A DNA stretch of 64,000 bases from Sphingobacterium corticibacterium (GTDB lineage: Bacteria; Bacteroidota; Bacteroidia; Sphingobacteriales; Sphingobacteriaceae). The notes beneath the pieces were generated by a model. That model saw only the letters and a program-made list of their open reading frames with translations. It ran no database searches and was not told where the DNA came from. The translations under genes and the position numbers were made by a program. Shown here piece by piece: positions 52,147 through 61,445 of the stretch (position 1 is the stretch's first letter; every line of letters begins with the position of its first letter). The stretch spans positions 1,178,001 through 1,242,000 of the forward strand of contig NZ_SGIT01000001.1 in NCBI RefSeq assembly GCF_004208525.1. The letters run 5' to 3'.

Positions 52147-55100
52147 ATGCAAAAAAAATTACGAATTAGAAGCAGATTTAAATTCGGGAAAATTATGCGT
52201 ATTACGAGCTTAGTAGCTGCCCTTACATTCACCATCACGCTGGTATCCGCTTCTCATCCCAGTTTCGGTCAGGCCGAATTAGAGAACAAGACAAAAGTTT
52301 CTTTCCCCGGCATACCTTTGAGCAAAGCATTGGAAGAACTCCAGACTAAAACAGGACTTCCACTCGCCTACCGTTCTTCGCAGTTACCTAATGACGCACA
52401 CGTTACGTACAATGGCAATAAAAAAGTACGGGACATATTGAAAGAAATCCTTACGCCGCACGCTTTGTATTATGAAGTAAAAGACGGTTTTGTAGTCCTG
52501 AAGGAAATACCACGAAATGCAGATATAAAAACCCTCTACGCTCAAAGCGACGTCGAAGTACGCGGGACAGTCCGGGACAGTACCGGAAATGTCATGGCCG
52601 GGGTTTCGGTATCCGTAAAAGATAGACCGCACATCGGAACAACGACAGATCTTAATGGGCGGTATATTTTATCCGTTCCTCCACATGCTGTATTGGTATT
52701 TGCTTCCGTAGGATATAAATCACACGAGCAGTCCATTGGAAAGCAGCAAGTCATCGACGTGGTACTTACCCCTACTGAATCCGGTATTGATGAAGTTGTG
52801 GTAGTCGGCTTCGGCACACAAAAGAAAATCAGTCTCGTAGGCGCCCAATCCAGCGTGAATCCCAGTGAATTACAAGTCCCCGCCGCGAACCTAACAAACG
52901 TACTAGCCGGACGATTGGCGGGTGTAGTTGCTGTACAACGCAGTGGCGAACCCGGATTTGACAACTCAGACGTATTTATTCGCGGCATATCGACCTTCAG
53001 TCAGGGGCTGAGTCGCCCACTTGTACTGGTCGATGGTGTCCCACGAGACATGGCCAATATCGACCCGGAAGACATAGAAAATTTTACCATACTAAAAGAC
53101 GCGGCTGCCACAGCTGTCTACGGCGTGCGAGGTGCGAATGGCGTAGTGCTTATAACCACCAAAAAAGGTACTCCGGGGAAGCCAAAGTTCGGATTCCGAT
53201 ATTACGACGGACTTACAACCTTTACCCAGATGCCTGAGTTCGCGGACGGTGCGACCTTTATGCGCATGTCGAACGAAGCCCTTACAAACCGTGGTGCTGC
53301 ACCGATTTACAGCGATGACGTCATCCGTATGACCGCTGAAGGTACCGATCCCTATCTTTATCCCAACGTGGATTGGGCCGCTGCGACATTTAACAAATGG
53401 GGCTACCAGCGCAGAGGCAACATGAACATCAACGGCGGGTCGGACCGAACCAACTATTACGTTGGCGTGAGTTACTTAGACGAACTGGGTTTATATAAGC
53501 AAGGTGATGCCGATTATGACAACAGATCGCGCCGATCGCGTTACAACCTAAGCAGTAACCTCACCGTGCAAGCCAGCAACACAACGAAGGTGGAATTAGG
53601 TATTAACGGTCATTTGCTCAACATCAATATACCAGGGACGACTCAAGACAATATAGTGGAGGGCCTATGGTACATGACTCCCGTGGTACATCCGGTGATG
53701 TACGAAGACGGAAAAATTGCTGATCAGCGTTCTGGATCATTGCAAAATCCATATGCATTGATTACCCAGACCGGATACGCGAATCAGTGGCGCAACCAAC
53801 TCTTCTCCAATTTACGCGCTACGCAAGATCTTCCCTTTATTACCGATGGTCTTTCCGCAACCGCCATGTTCTCCTTTGATGTCTATAACTATACATCCAT
53901 GAGGCGTACACGCCGACCCGATACTTTTATTGCAACGGGACGCGACACGGATGGCAGCATGCTCTACGAAGAAACCTATCGTGGCGATCGTTTTCTATCC
54001 TTTAACAGGTCTAGTCAAGGTACACGCACAATTTATTGGGAAGGTGCCTTGAACTACAATAAGTCTTTTGGCAAACATGATGTAACCGGCATGTTGTTAT
54101 ACAACCAAAGCGACGAACTCAACTCCCAAGCAGGAGATCTGACCGCTTCTCTTCCCTATCGGTTTCTCGGTCTGGCGGGGCGCGCTACTTATGGCTATGA
54201 CAACCGCTATTTTATTGATGCCAATTTTGGTTACAACGGTTCCGAAAACTTTGCACCCGATCATCGTTTCGGCTTCTTTCCTTCCGGCGGTATCGCCTGG
54301 GTGGTGAGCGAAGAACCCTTCTTCGAGCCTCTAAAAGACGCTGTAAATCTATTTAAGCTGCGTTTTTCACACGGTAAAGTAGGAAACAGTCAAATTACAG
54401 GCAGACGTTTTGCCTACCTTTCAACTATATCAACCTCCAGCAACGGCGGTTATCTATTTGGCCGAGATCGAGGGAACGATGCCTTTTTACGCTCACACAA
54501 CATAGGCGACTATGGCGTGAACGTTACCTGGGAAACAGCTACCAAATCCAATCTCGGTCTAGATTTACAAATCTTAAACAATGCGCTAAACGTTCAACTT
54601 GATTTCTTCAAAGAAAGACGCGAAGGCATCTTTTTGCAGCGCGGAGCAGTACCCGCCTACTTAGGTCTCCAAACGCTACCCCTAGGTAATCTGGGTGTTA
54701 TCGATAACAAAGGCTTTGATGCCAACGTAACGTTCAATAAACAATTCAATGAACTGCGGGTACAACTTCTGGGAAACCTCACGTATACCCGTAACCTCAT
54801 CGTCGAAAACGACCAACCAACACCGATGTATCCCTGGTTAGATCAACGAGGTCGCAAGGTAGGACAGCGCTTTGGTTTCGTAGCAACAGGGTTATTTGAA
54901 AATCAAGAAGAGATTGATAACGGTCCGCTGCATCCCGGCACAGTACGTCCGGGCGATATCCGCTTCCAGGATGTCAACGGTGATGGCATCATCGACGACT
55001 TCGATAAAATACCTTATGGTTATGGCACAATTCCCGAGTGGGTTTATGGTGCTGGATTTACCATCGGTTACAAAGCACTAACCTTATCGACACTTTTCCA

Positions 55101-55518
55101 AGGTGTGGGCAATGTGGATATCCGCATGAACGGAGAAGGGCTGATGCCTTTCCAGCAAGGCTTGAACCGAGGTAACCTGCTGAGCAATATCGAAGATCGC
55201 TGGACGATAGAAAACCCCCGACAAGATGCATTCTATCCTCGCTTGAGCGATGGTAACCCTAACAATAATTTTGTCGAGAGCAATTGGTGGGTCAAAAACG
55301 GTCGATATGTTAGACTAAAAACGTTACAACTTACCTATACATTGCCGAGAACCTGGGTAAAACGTGCTAAAATTGACAATGCCAATATCTTTTTCGCCGG
55401 CTACAATCTAGTCACCTGGAGTCCGTTCAAATTTTGGGATGTCGAGCTGCCAGAAGGACGCGGTACTAACTATCCATTGACAGCCTCCTATACGCTCGGT
55501 TTTACACTAGACTTTTAA
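52147..55518 (+). CDS. SusC/RagA TonB-dependent transporter with STN domain
   Basis: About 1123 residues from ATG 52147 (MQKKLRIRSRFKFGK); the frame opens 99 bp earlier, which would put 33 extra residues before the signal peptide. Signal anchor about 18-40, STN domain about 50-125 (IPLSKALEELQTKTGLPLAYR), carboxypeptidase-regulatory-like domain about 140-225, plug about 230-345 (LKDAAATAVYGVRGANGVVLITTKKG), then the barrel ending in Phe. The STN domain fits signalling to the FecR protein encoded upstream. susD follows after 19 bp. Confidence 0.95.
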   Translation: MQKKLRIRSRFKFGKIMRITSLVAALTFTITLVSASHPSFGQAELENKTKVSFPGIPLSKALEELQTKTGLPLAYRSSQLPNDAHVTYNGNKKVRDILKEILTPHALYYEVKDGFVVLKEIPRNADIKTLYAQSDVEVRGTVRDSTGNVMAGVSVSVKDRPHIGTTTDLNGRYILSVPPHAVLVFASVGYKSHEQSIGKQQVIDVVLTPTESGIDEVVVVGFGTQKKISLVGAQSSVNPSELQVPAANLTNVLAGRLAGVVAVQRSGEPGFDNSDVFIRGISTFSQGLSRPLVLVDGVPRDMANIDPEDIENFTILKDAAATAVYGVRGANGVVLITTKKGTPGKPKFGFRYYDGLTTFTQMPEFADGATFMRMSNEALTNRGAAPIYSDDVIRMTAEGTDPYLYPNVDWAAATFNKWGYQRRGNMNINGGSDRTNYYVGVSYLDELGLYKQGDADYDNRSRRSRYNLSSNLTVQASNTTKVELGINGHLLNINIPGTTQDNIVEGLWYMTPVVHPVMYEDGKIADQRSGSLQNPYALITQTGYANQWRNQLFSNLRATQDLPFITDGLSATAMFSFDVYNYTSMRRTRRPDTFIATGRDTDGSMLYEETYRGDRFLSFNRSSQGTRTIYWEGALNYNKSFGKHDVTGMLLYNQSDELNSQAGDLTASLPYRFLGLAGRATYGYDNRYFIDANFGYNGSENFAPDHRFGFFPSGGIAWVVSEEPFFEPLKDAVNLFKLRFSHGKVGNSQITGRRFAYLSTISTSSNGGYLFGRDRGNDAFLRSHNIGDYGVNVTWETATKSNLGLDLQILNNALNVQLDFFKERREGIFLQRGAVPAYLGLQTLPLGNLGVIDNKGFDANVTFNKQFNELRVQLLGNLTYTRNLIVENDQPTPMYPWLDQRGRKVGQRFGFVATGLFENQEEIDNGPLHPGTVRPGDIRFQDVNGDGIIDDFDKIPYGYGTIPEWVYGAGFTIGYKALTLSTLFQGVGNVDIRMNGEGLMPFQQGLNRGNLLSNIEDRWTIENPRQDAFYPRLSDGNPNNNFVESNWWVKNGRYVRLKTLQLTYTLPRTWVKRAKIDNANIFFAGYNLVTWSPFKFWDVELPEGRGTNYPLTASYTLGFTLDF

Positions 55519-55537
55519 TTTCTTTAGCTTAAAGAGA

Positions 55538-57394
55538 ATGAAAAAAATATTAAATACCTTCACAAAGTTACTCTTGGTCGTTACGGCCTTAGCTACCAGC
55601 GCCTGTAATAAGGATTTTTTTGACCAAGTTCCAGACGATATCCTCACGATCGAGGAGATTTTTAACAGACGAGACCTCTCCGAGGAGTGGCTGGCGGGAG
55701 TCTACAACCAAATCCGGGACGAAGCACACCGCACCAATAGCACGCCGTGGGACGTTATCTCCGATGATGCCGATGTGTCACAACGCAACACGCCATTCCG
55801 CGTCAATCTCGGAAATTGGAATGCCGCTTCAAATTACTGGAATTTTTGGGAACATTACTATAAAGGTATTCGATCGGCGACCACCTTTATCAATAATATT
55901 GACGGCAACGAACAAATACTGTTAGAAAGAGAAGGAGAAGCACTCATCCGTCAGCGTAAAGCCGAAGCCCGATTTCTACGCGCATTTTTCTATGCTGAAT
56001 TATTAAAACAGTACGGACCTGTGATTCTACTGGGCGATGAAGAAATTGCGCCTGATCTACCGACGGACGATCCAGCCATGCAAATACCGCGGTCCCCCTT
56101 TGACGTTTGCGTAGATTACGTAGCCAGCGAACTGGATCTTGCCGCACAAGACCTTCCCGTTCATTATATCAACCAGCAGGATATGGTGGCTGATTTTGGC
56201 CGGGCCAGTCAGATTTTGTGCAAAGCCGTCAAAAGCCGGCTCTTGCTTTATGCCGCGAGCCCGCTATTCAATGGTAACAGCGACTATGCCGGATTTGCGA
56301 ATCCGGATGGCACCCCGCTCATGAACACGACAAACGATATATCCAAATGGCAAAGAGCCGCTGCAGCAGCCAAAGAAGTGATCGATTATGCAGAATCATC
56401 TGGCCAATTAGGGCTATACAAAGTAATCCAAAATGGAGAGATCAATGCCTTTCAGTCTTACCGTGATGTATTTCTGGATTCCTGGAATATCGAATGGATC
56501 ATGGCTCGAAATTCCAACGGTTTGTGCAGCTATCAACGATCATGTACCCCTCGGTTAGCAAGTGGGTACGCCAGTATGGGGCCAACCCAACAATTGGTAG
56601 ACACCTACCGCATGGCTAATGGTGCTATTCCGATTACGGGGTACAACAGTAATGGCGAGCCGATCATCAATACCGCATCTGGCTACAGCGAAACCGGATT
56701 TAGCGCATTCCGCGCACCCGGAGCCACGCGCAGTGTGAACACACACCATATGTATATCAATCGCGAACCACGCTTTTACGCCACCGTTACGTACAGTGGT
56801 AGTGACTGGATCAATACGACATCTGGCCTTGGTGCACGGGAAATACAATTGTATTTGACCGGTGAATCGGGAAAGGGAGGGTCGCATGATTACTCGGAGA
56901 CCGGATATCTTTTCCGCAAAAATGTGTCCCCGACCTACGATCCACGTCAAACTTGTGCACAACGGTCCTATGTCATGATGCGTTACGCCGAAATTCTCCT
57001 CAATTATGTAGAAGCATTGAATGAATATGATGCCGGCAATCCCGACATATTGAAATACCTCAACCAGATTAGAGAAAGAGGTGGTATTCCAGCATTGGCG
57101 AGTGATCCCGGACAGACTGAAATGCGTCAGGAAATCCGCAGAGAACGAAGGATCGAACTCACCATGGAGCACCTACGTTATTTTGATACCCGAAGATGGA
57201 AAATTGCAGAACAGACCGATGCAGGACCTTTTTACGGCATGAACGTAGATGGTGGAACCTCGAATAGCGATCCGAATTTTTTCCAACGGACAGCCTTTGA
57301 AAACAGGGTTTTCAGAAGAGCATTCTACTTGTTTCCGATACCACAACGCGAGGTAGAGCGTAATCCCAATTGTGTACAAAATCCCGGTTGGTAA
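55538..57394 (+). CDS. SusD/RagB-family lipoprotein of the phosphoesterase locus
   Basis: A 618-residue SusD-like lipoprotein with lipobox ATSAC (Cys about 23). The N-terminal DQVPDDILTIEEIF, the helical AEARFLRAFFYAELLKQYGPVIL block and the C-terminal RYAEILLNYVEALNEYDAG and EIRRERRIELTMEHLRYFDTRRW are standard for the family. It is large for a SusD protein, with long loops in the middle that may shape ligand binding. Co-transcribed between susC and the DUF1735 lipoprotein. Confidence 0.94.
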   Translation: MKKILNTFTKLLLVVTALATSACNKDFFDQVPDDILTIEEIFNRRDLSEEWLAGVYNQIRDEAHRTNSTPWDVISDDADVSQRNTPFRVNLGNWNAASNYWNFWEHYYKGIRSATTFINNIDGNEQILLEREGEALIRQRKAEARFLRAFFYAELLKQYGPVILLGDEEIAPDLPTDDPAMQIPRSPFDVCVDYVASELDLAAQDLPVHYINQQDMVADFGRASQILCKAVKSRLLLYAASPLFNGNSDYAGFANPDGTPLMNTTNDISKWQRAAAAAKEVIDYAESSGQLGLYKVIQNGEINAFQSYRDVFLDSWNIEWIMARNSNGLCSYQRSCTPRLASGYASMGPTQQLVDTYRMANGAIPITGYNSNGEPIINTASGYSETGFSAFRAPGATRSVNTHHMYINREPRFYATVTYSGSDWINTTSGLGAREIQLYLTGESGKGGSHDYSETGYLFRKNVSPTYDPRQTCAQRSYVMMRYAEILLNYVEALNEYDAGNPDILKYLNQIRERGGIPALASDPGQTEMRQEIRRERRIELTMEHLRYFDTRRWKIAEQTDAGPFYGMNVDGGTSNSDPNFFQRTAFENRVFRRAFYLFPIPQREVERNPNCVQNPGW

Positions 57395-57412
57395 TCAACA
57401 AATAATTATGTT

Positions 57413-58411
57413 ATGACAAAAACAATAAGAAATATAGTTATCATTGGAATGGGTTCACTTTTATTCTCTTGTGAACCCCAATCGCTCAACATAGAAGACA
57501 GCGCGCAGTATTCCCGTGTTTTCATGTCATCTGCAAGCGAAACGTCAATTGAAAAAACCTACGATATTACCGACGAATGGCACCAGATTCCTTTCGGTGC
57601 CGGCTACGGTGGTTTTAATCAACTTACGCAAGATCTGGAAATCACCTTCGAGGTGGCGCCAGACTTAGTAGAGACATTCAATGCCCAAAACGGCACCAAC
57701 TATCAAACAGCCCCTGAAGACAGCTATCGGATATCTCAAAACACCGTCACGATCCCCGTCGGGAAAACAGGGAGTAATTCCATATACTTGGAGGTAAATC
57801 CCTTGTATTTCGGTGGTACTCGCCCTGTCCTCGTTCCGATTTCAATCAAATCAGCTACCGGAAACGTACCTATCGAAGAGTCTAGGCGGACGACCTATTA
57901 CGTTATAAGCGGAGGCTATGTTACAAACCCTTATATACCATATGCCAAAAACGATTGGCAAATACACAGCTTCTCTTCGGAAGAAGACGTCAATGATGAA
58001 GGACCGGCCTGGAAGGCAATCGATGGCGATAACAGCACACACTGGCTAACGAAATGGCGGCGGGATGCAAACAATCAACGTCCGGTCCACCCGCATCATA
58101 TCAGCATAGATATGGGCGTTAGCCAAACGCTGCACGGCGTACAATTATTTGGCCGATTGGGAACTAATCCAGATAATATGAACCACAACTTCTATCTTTT
58201 TCCACGATTGGTGAACGTCGAAGTCAGCGAGGGTGGTTCTGTTTGGGAATCGGCAGGTATCTATTCAACTGCACTGGAGCCGACACCAACACCCGAGTTC
58301 ACGATATACTTTGAGCAAGCCACCAAAGGCAGGTATTTCAGAATTACAGTGATCAACAGCCACAGTAATAATGGGGATACCAGTGCGATCGCGGAGATTG
58401 AAGCTTTTTAG
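57413..58411 (+). CDS. DUF1735 lipoprotein with C-terminal discoidin-like domain
   Basis: A 332-residue surface lipoprotein. The lipobox is SC at about 19-20 (LLFSC). A DUF1735-type beta-sandwich (about 25-145) contains YSRVFMSSASE and an LEVNPLYFGGTRPVLVPISI strand pattern. An F5/8 type C domain follows (about 185-332: PAWKAIDGDNSTHWLTKWR through ISIDMG and GRYFRITVIN). Such proteins are found as surface ligand-binding partners next to susD. It starts 18 bp after susD. A hairpin separates it from the next gene. Confidence 0.88.
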   Translation: MTKTIRNIVIIGMGSLLFSCEPQSLNIEDSAQYSRVFMSSASETSIEKTYDITDEWHQIPFGAGYGGFNQLTQDLEITFEVAPDLVETFNAQNGTNYQTAPEDSYRISQNTVTIPVGKTGSNSIYLEVNPLYFGGTRPVLVPISIKSATGNVPIEESRRTTYYVISGGYVTNPYIPYAKNDWQIHSFSSEEDVNDEGPAWKAIDGDNSTHWLTKWRRDANNQRPVHPHHISIDMGVSQTLHGVQLFGRLGTNPDNMNHNFYLFPRLVNVEVSEGGSVWESAGIYSTALEPTPTPEFTIYFEQATKGRYFRITVINSHSNNGDTSAIAEIEAF

Positions 58412-58422
58412 AACCGATTGAT

Positions 58423-58460
58423 ATTGACTGTCGTTCGGATTTTGCCTAACGGCAGTCAAT
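58423..58460 (+). other. Intra-operon hairpin
   Basis: A 13-bp stem with one G-U-type mismatch (ATTGACTGTCGTT at 58423-58435, AACGGCAGTCAAT at 58448-58460), 12-nt loop, no T-tract. It lies between the DUF1735 gene and the phosphodiesterase gene and may stabilise or process the mRNA. Confidence 0.55.
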
Positions 58461-58496
58461 AATAACAAACAAAACCCTATAAAACATAACCCGATA

Positions 58497-59321
58497 ATGA
58501 AATTAATCCGTTTCCTTACTTGCATCCTCTTCTTGACCTCCTGCGGTAAAAGTGCAGACGCGCCCGATGATACCACGCCTGCTGACGATGCTGTTGTGGT
58601 AAAAACCATGACGTATAATATCTGGGGTGCCAGACAAGGTGGTTTACACACCCCTCAACTCCAAGAAATAGCGGAGGTGATCAAGAGGCACAACCCTGAC
58701 TTAGTTGCTTTACAAGAAGTGGATCGATTCACGACCCGCAACGGACAGCCAGTCGGTGACGTAGCCAAAGAACTGGCTGACCTCACAGGCATGTCGCATT
58801 TCTTTGCGCTCGCAGAACCCCGTCACGGTGGTGAATATGGTGACGCCGTATTGTCCAAACTCCCCATTAAAGAGACCAAAGCCTATAACCTCGGTGTAAC
58901 AGCCGAGCTCCCCGGAGAAATCCGTTCGGTAGCACGGGTAACCGTAGAAAAAGAGGGAAAGGAATTTTATTTCATCAGTACCCATTTTGACCACCTCAGC
59001 AACGAGGCGAACCGCTTAAAGCAGGCCAAGGATTTTGTTGCTATCCTTAAGGAATATCAGAAACCCGTCATTGTAGGCGCCGATTTCAATGCTTTGCCCA
59101 ATTCGGAAACTATAGGTATCTTACGACAGCATCTTACTTTGGGATGTTTTAATAATAACTGCTCACAGTTTACATTTTCAACAGATAACCCCCGCAGTGT
59201 GATCGATTATATCATGTACGCGCCCATTACGGGACTTTCCGTACAATCTTATACCGTTGACACACGCGCATACAGTGAATCGGATCACTTTCCCGTTATT
59301 TCTACTTTTAAATTGCATTAA
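58497..59321 (+). CDS. EEP-superfamily phosphodiesterase lipoprotein
   Basis: A 274-residue exported member of the endonuclease/exonuclease/phosphatase family. Lipobox TSC at about 15-17. The catalytic residues of the fold are visible: Asn in TYNIW, Glu in LQEVDR, His in THFDHL, Asp/Asn in VGADFNALPNSE and the final Asp-His in SESDHFPVIS. The family includes DNases, sphingomyelinases and inositol-polyphosphate phosphatases, so the bond cut is a phosphodiester or phosphomonoester, but the substrate is undetermined. It sits between the sugar/ligand-binding lipoproteins and a second phosphoesterase. Confidence 0.9.
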   Translation: MKLIRFLTCILFLTSCGKSADAPDDTTPADDAVVVKTMTYNIWGARQGGLHTPQLQEIAEVIKRHNPDLVALQEVDRFTTRNGQPVGDVAKELADLTGMSHFFALAEPRHGGEYGDAVLSKLPIKETKAYNLGVTAELPGEIRSVARVTVEKEGKEFYFISTHFDHLSNEANRLKQAKDFVAILKEYQKPVIVGADFNALPNSETIGILRQHLTLGCFNNNCSQFTFSTDNPRSVIDYIMYAPITGLSVQSYTVDTRAYSESDHFPVISTFKLH

Positions 59322-59358
59322 AAATTCATTTCTTCCTTCATCCATAAAAAACATTACC

Positions 59359-60570
59359 ATGTCAAAGATTTCCAATAGGCGCCAATTTCTAGCCATACTT
59401 GCCACCGGCACAACTAGCTTAGCAACAGCACACGCTTTTGGGGGCATCCCCGCTAACACCAGACGCAGTGTCGCCACACCCACACCCCATCAATTTATCA
59501 TCCCTCCTTACCTGCAGGCACTTACACCAACCGGCGTATCACTGTTGAGTATTACATCACGGCCAGCCTATACGTGGATAATGTACGGTGAAGAACAATT
59601 GTCCGATAAAGCACATGCTGTGGAAGACGGCATGGTCCAAGCCAACAATACCCTTTCCTGCATACGTATAGCTAATCTCCAGCCCGATACCGTATACAAC
59701 TACCAGGTTATTTCGAAGGAAATCATCTCTTTTGCGCCTTACAAACTCGAATACGGTGAAGAAATCAAAAGCGAAATATACACCTTTAGGACACCAAAAA
59801 CTGATGCAGATACCGTGAACGCTCTTGTCCTTAATGACATTCATGATCGACCAGAATCCTACGCTACTATGTTTCGGCTTGCGCATCAACTGCCCTATGA
59901 ATTCGTCGTTTTAAATGGTGACTTATTCAACTATCAAACCGACGAAAAACAGGTTATTGAGCATCTACTCTACCCCTGTACCGAATTATTTGCGAGTGAA
60001 AAACCATTTGTTTTAAACCGTGGAAATCATGAAACCAGAGGACGGTTTGCACGTAATTTAAAACAATATTTTGACTATCTCGAGGGGAAGTACTACCAGG
60101 CTTTTCGACAAGGTCCTATCTTTTGGATTATGCTAGATACCGGAGAAGACAAACCCGATGACGAACCCGTTTACGCTGGAATTGTAGACTACGATAACTA
60201 CCGTAAGGAACAAGCGACGTGGTTGGAACAGGTTATGCAAACGAAAGACTATCAGCAAGCACCATTCAAAGTCGTGGTGATGCATATCCCTCCTTTCCAT
60301 TCCGGAGACTGGCATGGTACCCTACATTGTCGGAAGCTTTTTTCTCCCTTATTTGACAAATATCAAGTAGACGTCGTGCTTTCAGGCCATACGCATCGCT
60401 ATGGCGTATACAAGCCTCAGCCGGATCATACGTACCATATCGTAATTGGAGGGAGTCCAAAAGAAGGAAACCGCACGATGACGCATGTCGCTGCCGACCG
60501 AAAGAGCTTAACGATCAATATGATTAAAGATGACGGCAGCAATGTTGGAACAGTTGCGCTGTCGAAATAG
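59359..60570 (+). CDS. Tat-type secreted metallophosphoesterase
   Basis: A 403-residue calcineurin-like phosphoesterase. The ATG at 59359 gives a twin-arginine-like signal (NRRQFLAILATG); the frame opens earlier at 59257 inside the previous gene. An N-terminal fibronectin-III-like domain (about 40-145), as in purple acid phosphatases, is followed by the two-metal site: VLNDIHD, VLNGDLF, NRGNHET, VVMHIPPFH and SGHTHRYG. It would release phosphate from an organic ester in the periplasm, probably after the EEP enzyme has acted. Its stop is 19 bp from the end of the convergent sigma gene. Confidence 0.9.
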   Translation: MSKISNRRQFLAILATGTTSLATAHAFGGIPANTRRSVATPTPHQFIIPPYLQALTPTGVSLLSITSRPAYTWIMYGEEQLSDKAHAVEDGMVQANNTLSCIRIANLQPDTVYNYQVISKEIISFAPYKLEYGEEIKSEIYTFRTPKTDADTVNALVLNDIHDRPESYATMFRLAHQLPYEFVVLNGDLFNYQTDEKQVIEHLLYPCTELFASEKPFVLNRGNHETRGRFARNLKQYFDYLEGKYYQAFRQGPIFWIMLDTGEDKPDDEPVYAGIVDYDNYRKEQATWLEQVMQTKDYQQAPFKVVVMHIPPFHSGDWHGTLHCRKLFSPLFDKYQVDVVLSGHTHRYGVYKPQPDHTYHIVIGGSPKEGNRTMTHVAADRKSLTINMIKDDGSNVGTVALSK

Positions 60571-60589
60571 AAACGTTGATATATCGGCG

Positions 60590-61198
60590 CTATAACATCC
60601 CAATTGCTAAAGCGCAAATAAAGGCTGTACGGGAAATAGATAGCCCAGCTTTCTTTCCCATATAATCTTGAATAGATTTCATGGCTAATGACATGTGCTC
60701 TTTCACCGTGTACGGCGAAATACACAACTGATTCGCCACTTCCTCGTAAGTCTTTCCTTCCTGTCGGCATAATACAAACACCTTCTGTCGTTGAGGAGGT
60801 AAAGATTTTACCGCATGATAAAGGAGCAGGTCATACTCTTTTGCTTGGTACGTCTCTTCCAACGATTCCGTCGCTAAGGGTTCGATCCTTTCATTTTCGA
60901 ATATATCCAACGAAGCATGTTCCAAACGCTTCTTCAATTCCTTATAGGTAGCGTTTCTAGCGATACGGTACATATAGGCGATAAACGATTTTTCAGGATC
61001 TATCCGATCCTTTATTTCCCATATTTTCATGAAAACTTCGTGCACGATATCTTCTGTCGCCATATCGTCTCGCAAATATTTGTGGATGAAAAGGAAAATA
61101 CCCTTATGATAGGCGTCATATATCTCAACAAAAGCTTTGGTATCCCCACTTTTAAGCTTTATCAATGTCTCTCTCGATATGTTTTTCCTACTAATCAT
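60590..61198 (-). CDS. ECF sigma factor of the phosphoesterase locus
   Basis: A 202-residue sigma-70 family protein of the Bacteroidota ECF type. Region 2 (about 20-90, ATEDIVHEVFMKIWEI) and region 4 (about 130-182, LPPQRQKVFVLCRQEGKTYEEVANQLCISPYTVKEHMSLAMKSI) are complete. The C-terminal tail is hydrophobic (SISRTAFICALAIGML). It lies on the opposite strand and at the opposite end from the FecR gene at 50831, but no other sigma or anti-sigma gene is nearby, so the pair is inferred. Confidence 0.92.
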   Translation of the reverse strand: MISRKNISRETLIKLKSGDTKAFVEIYDAYHKGIFLFIHKYLRDDMATEDIVHEVFMKIWEIKDRIDPEKSFIAYMYRIARNATYKELKKRLEHASLDIFENERIEPLATESLEETYQAKEYDLLLYHAVKSLPPQRQKVFVLCRQEGKTYEEVANQLCISPYTVKEHMSLAMKSIQDYMGKKAGLSISRTAFICALAIGML

Positions 61199-61445
61199 CT
61201 TCTTTGAACCGGTTACGTCGACAAATGTAACGGTTAGCTTGTTAATTTATCATTAAATATTGAAGCAGTTTATAAGTTACTTTCGAAGGTACAAAAAAAC
61301 AACGATAATTGATGCATATCCATTTTGCAGTTTTGAAACCACAAAAAAACCTAAGCAATTGAAATAGAAACATTAGTGGATTTAGACCAAACCGTTCATT
61401 TTTTATATTTTTGACAGTAAAGACGGGAAATAGCATTAGATTATT
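61199..61445. promoter_or_regulatory. Divergent gap before the 513-residue orphan gene
   Basis: AT-rich 247 bp. A -7-like TATTTTTG (61406-61413, TAnnTTTG consensus) lies 33 bp before the next ATG; I do not see a matching TTTG at -33. The leftward sigma promoter must also be here. Confidence 0.4.

Noticed and set aside
58423-58460. Hairpin as a transcription terminator
   Set aside because: It lacks a T-tract and lies between genes that belong together functionally on the same strand.
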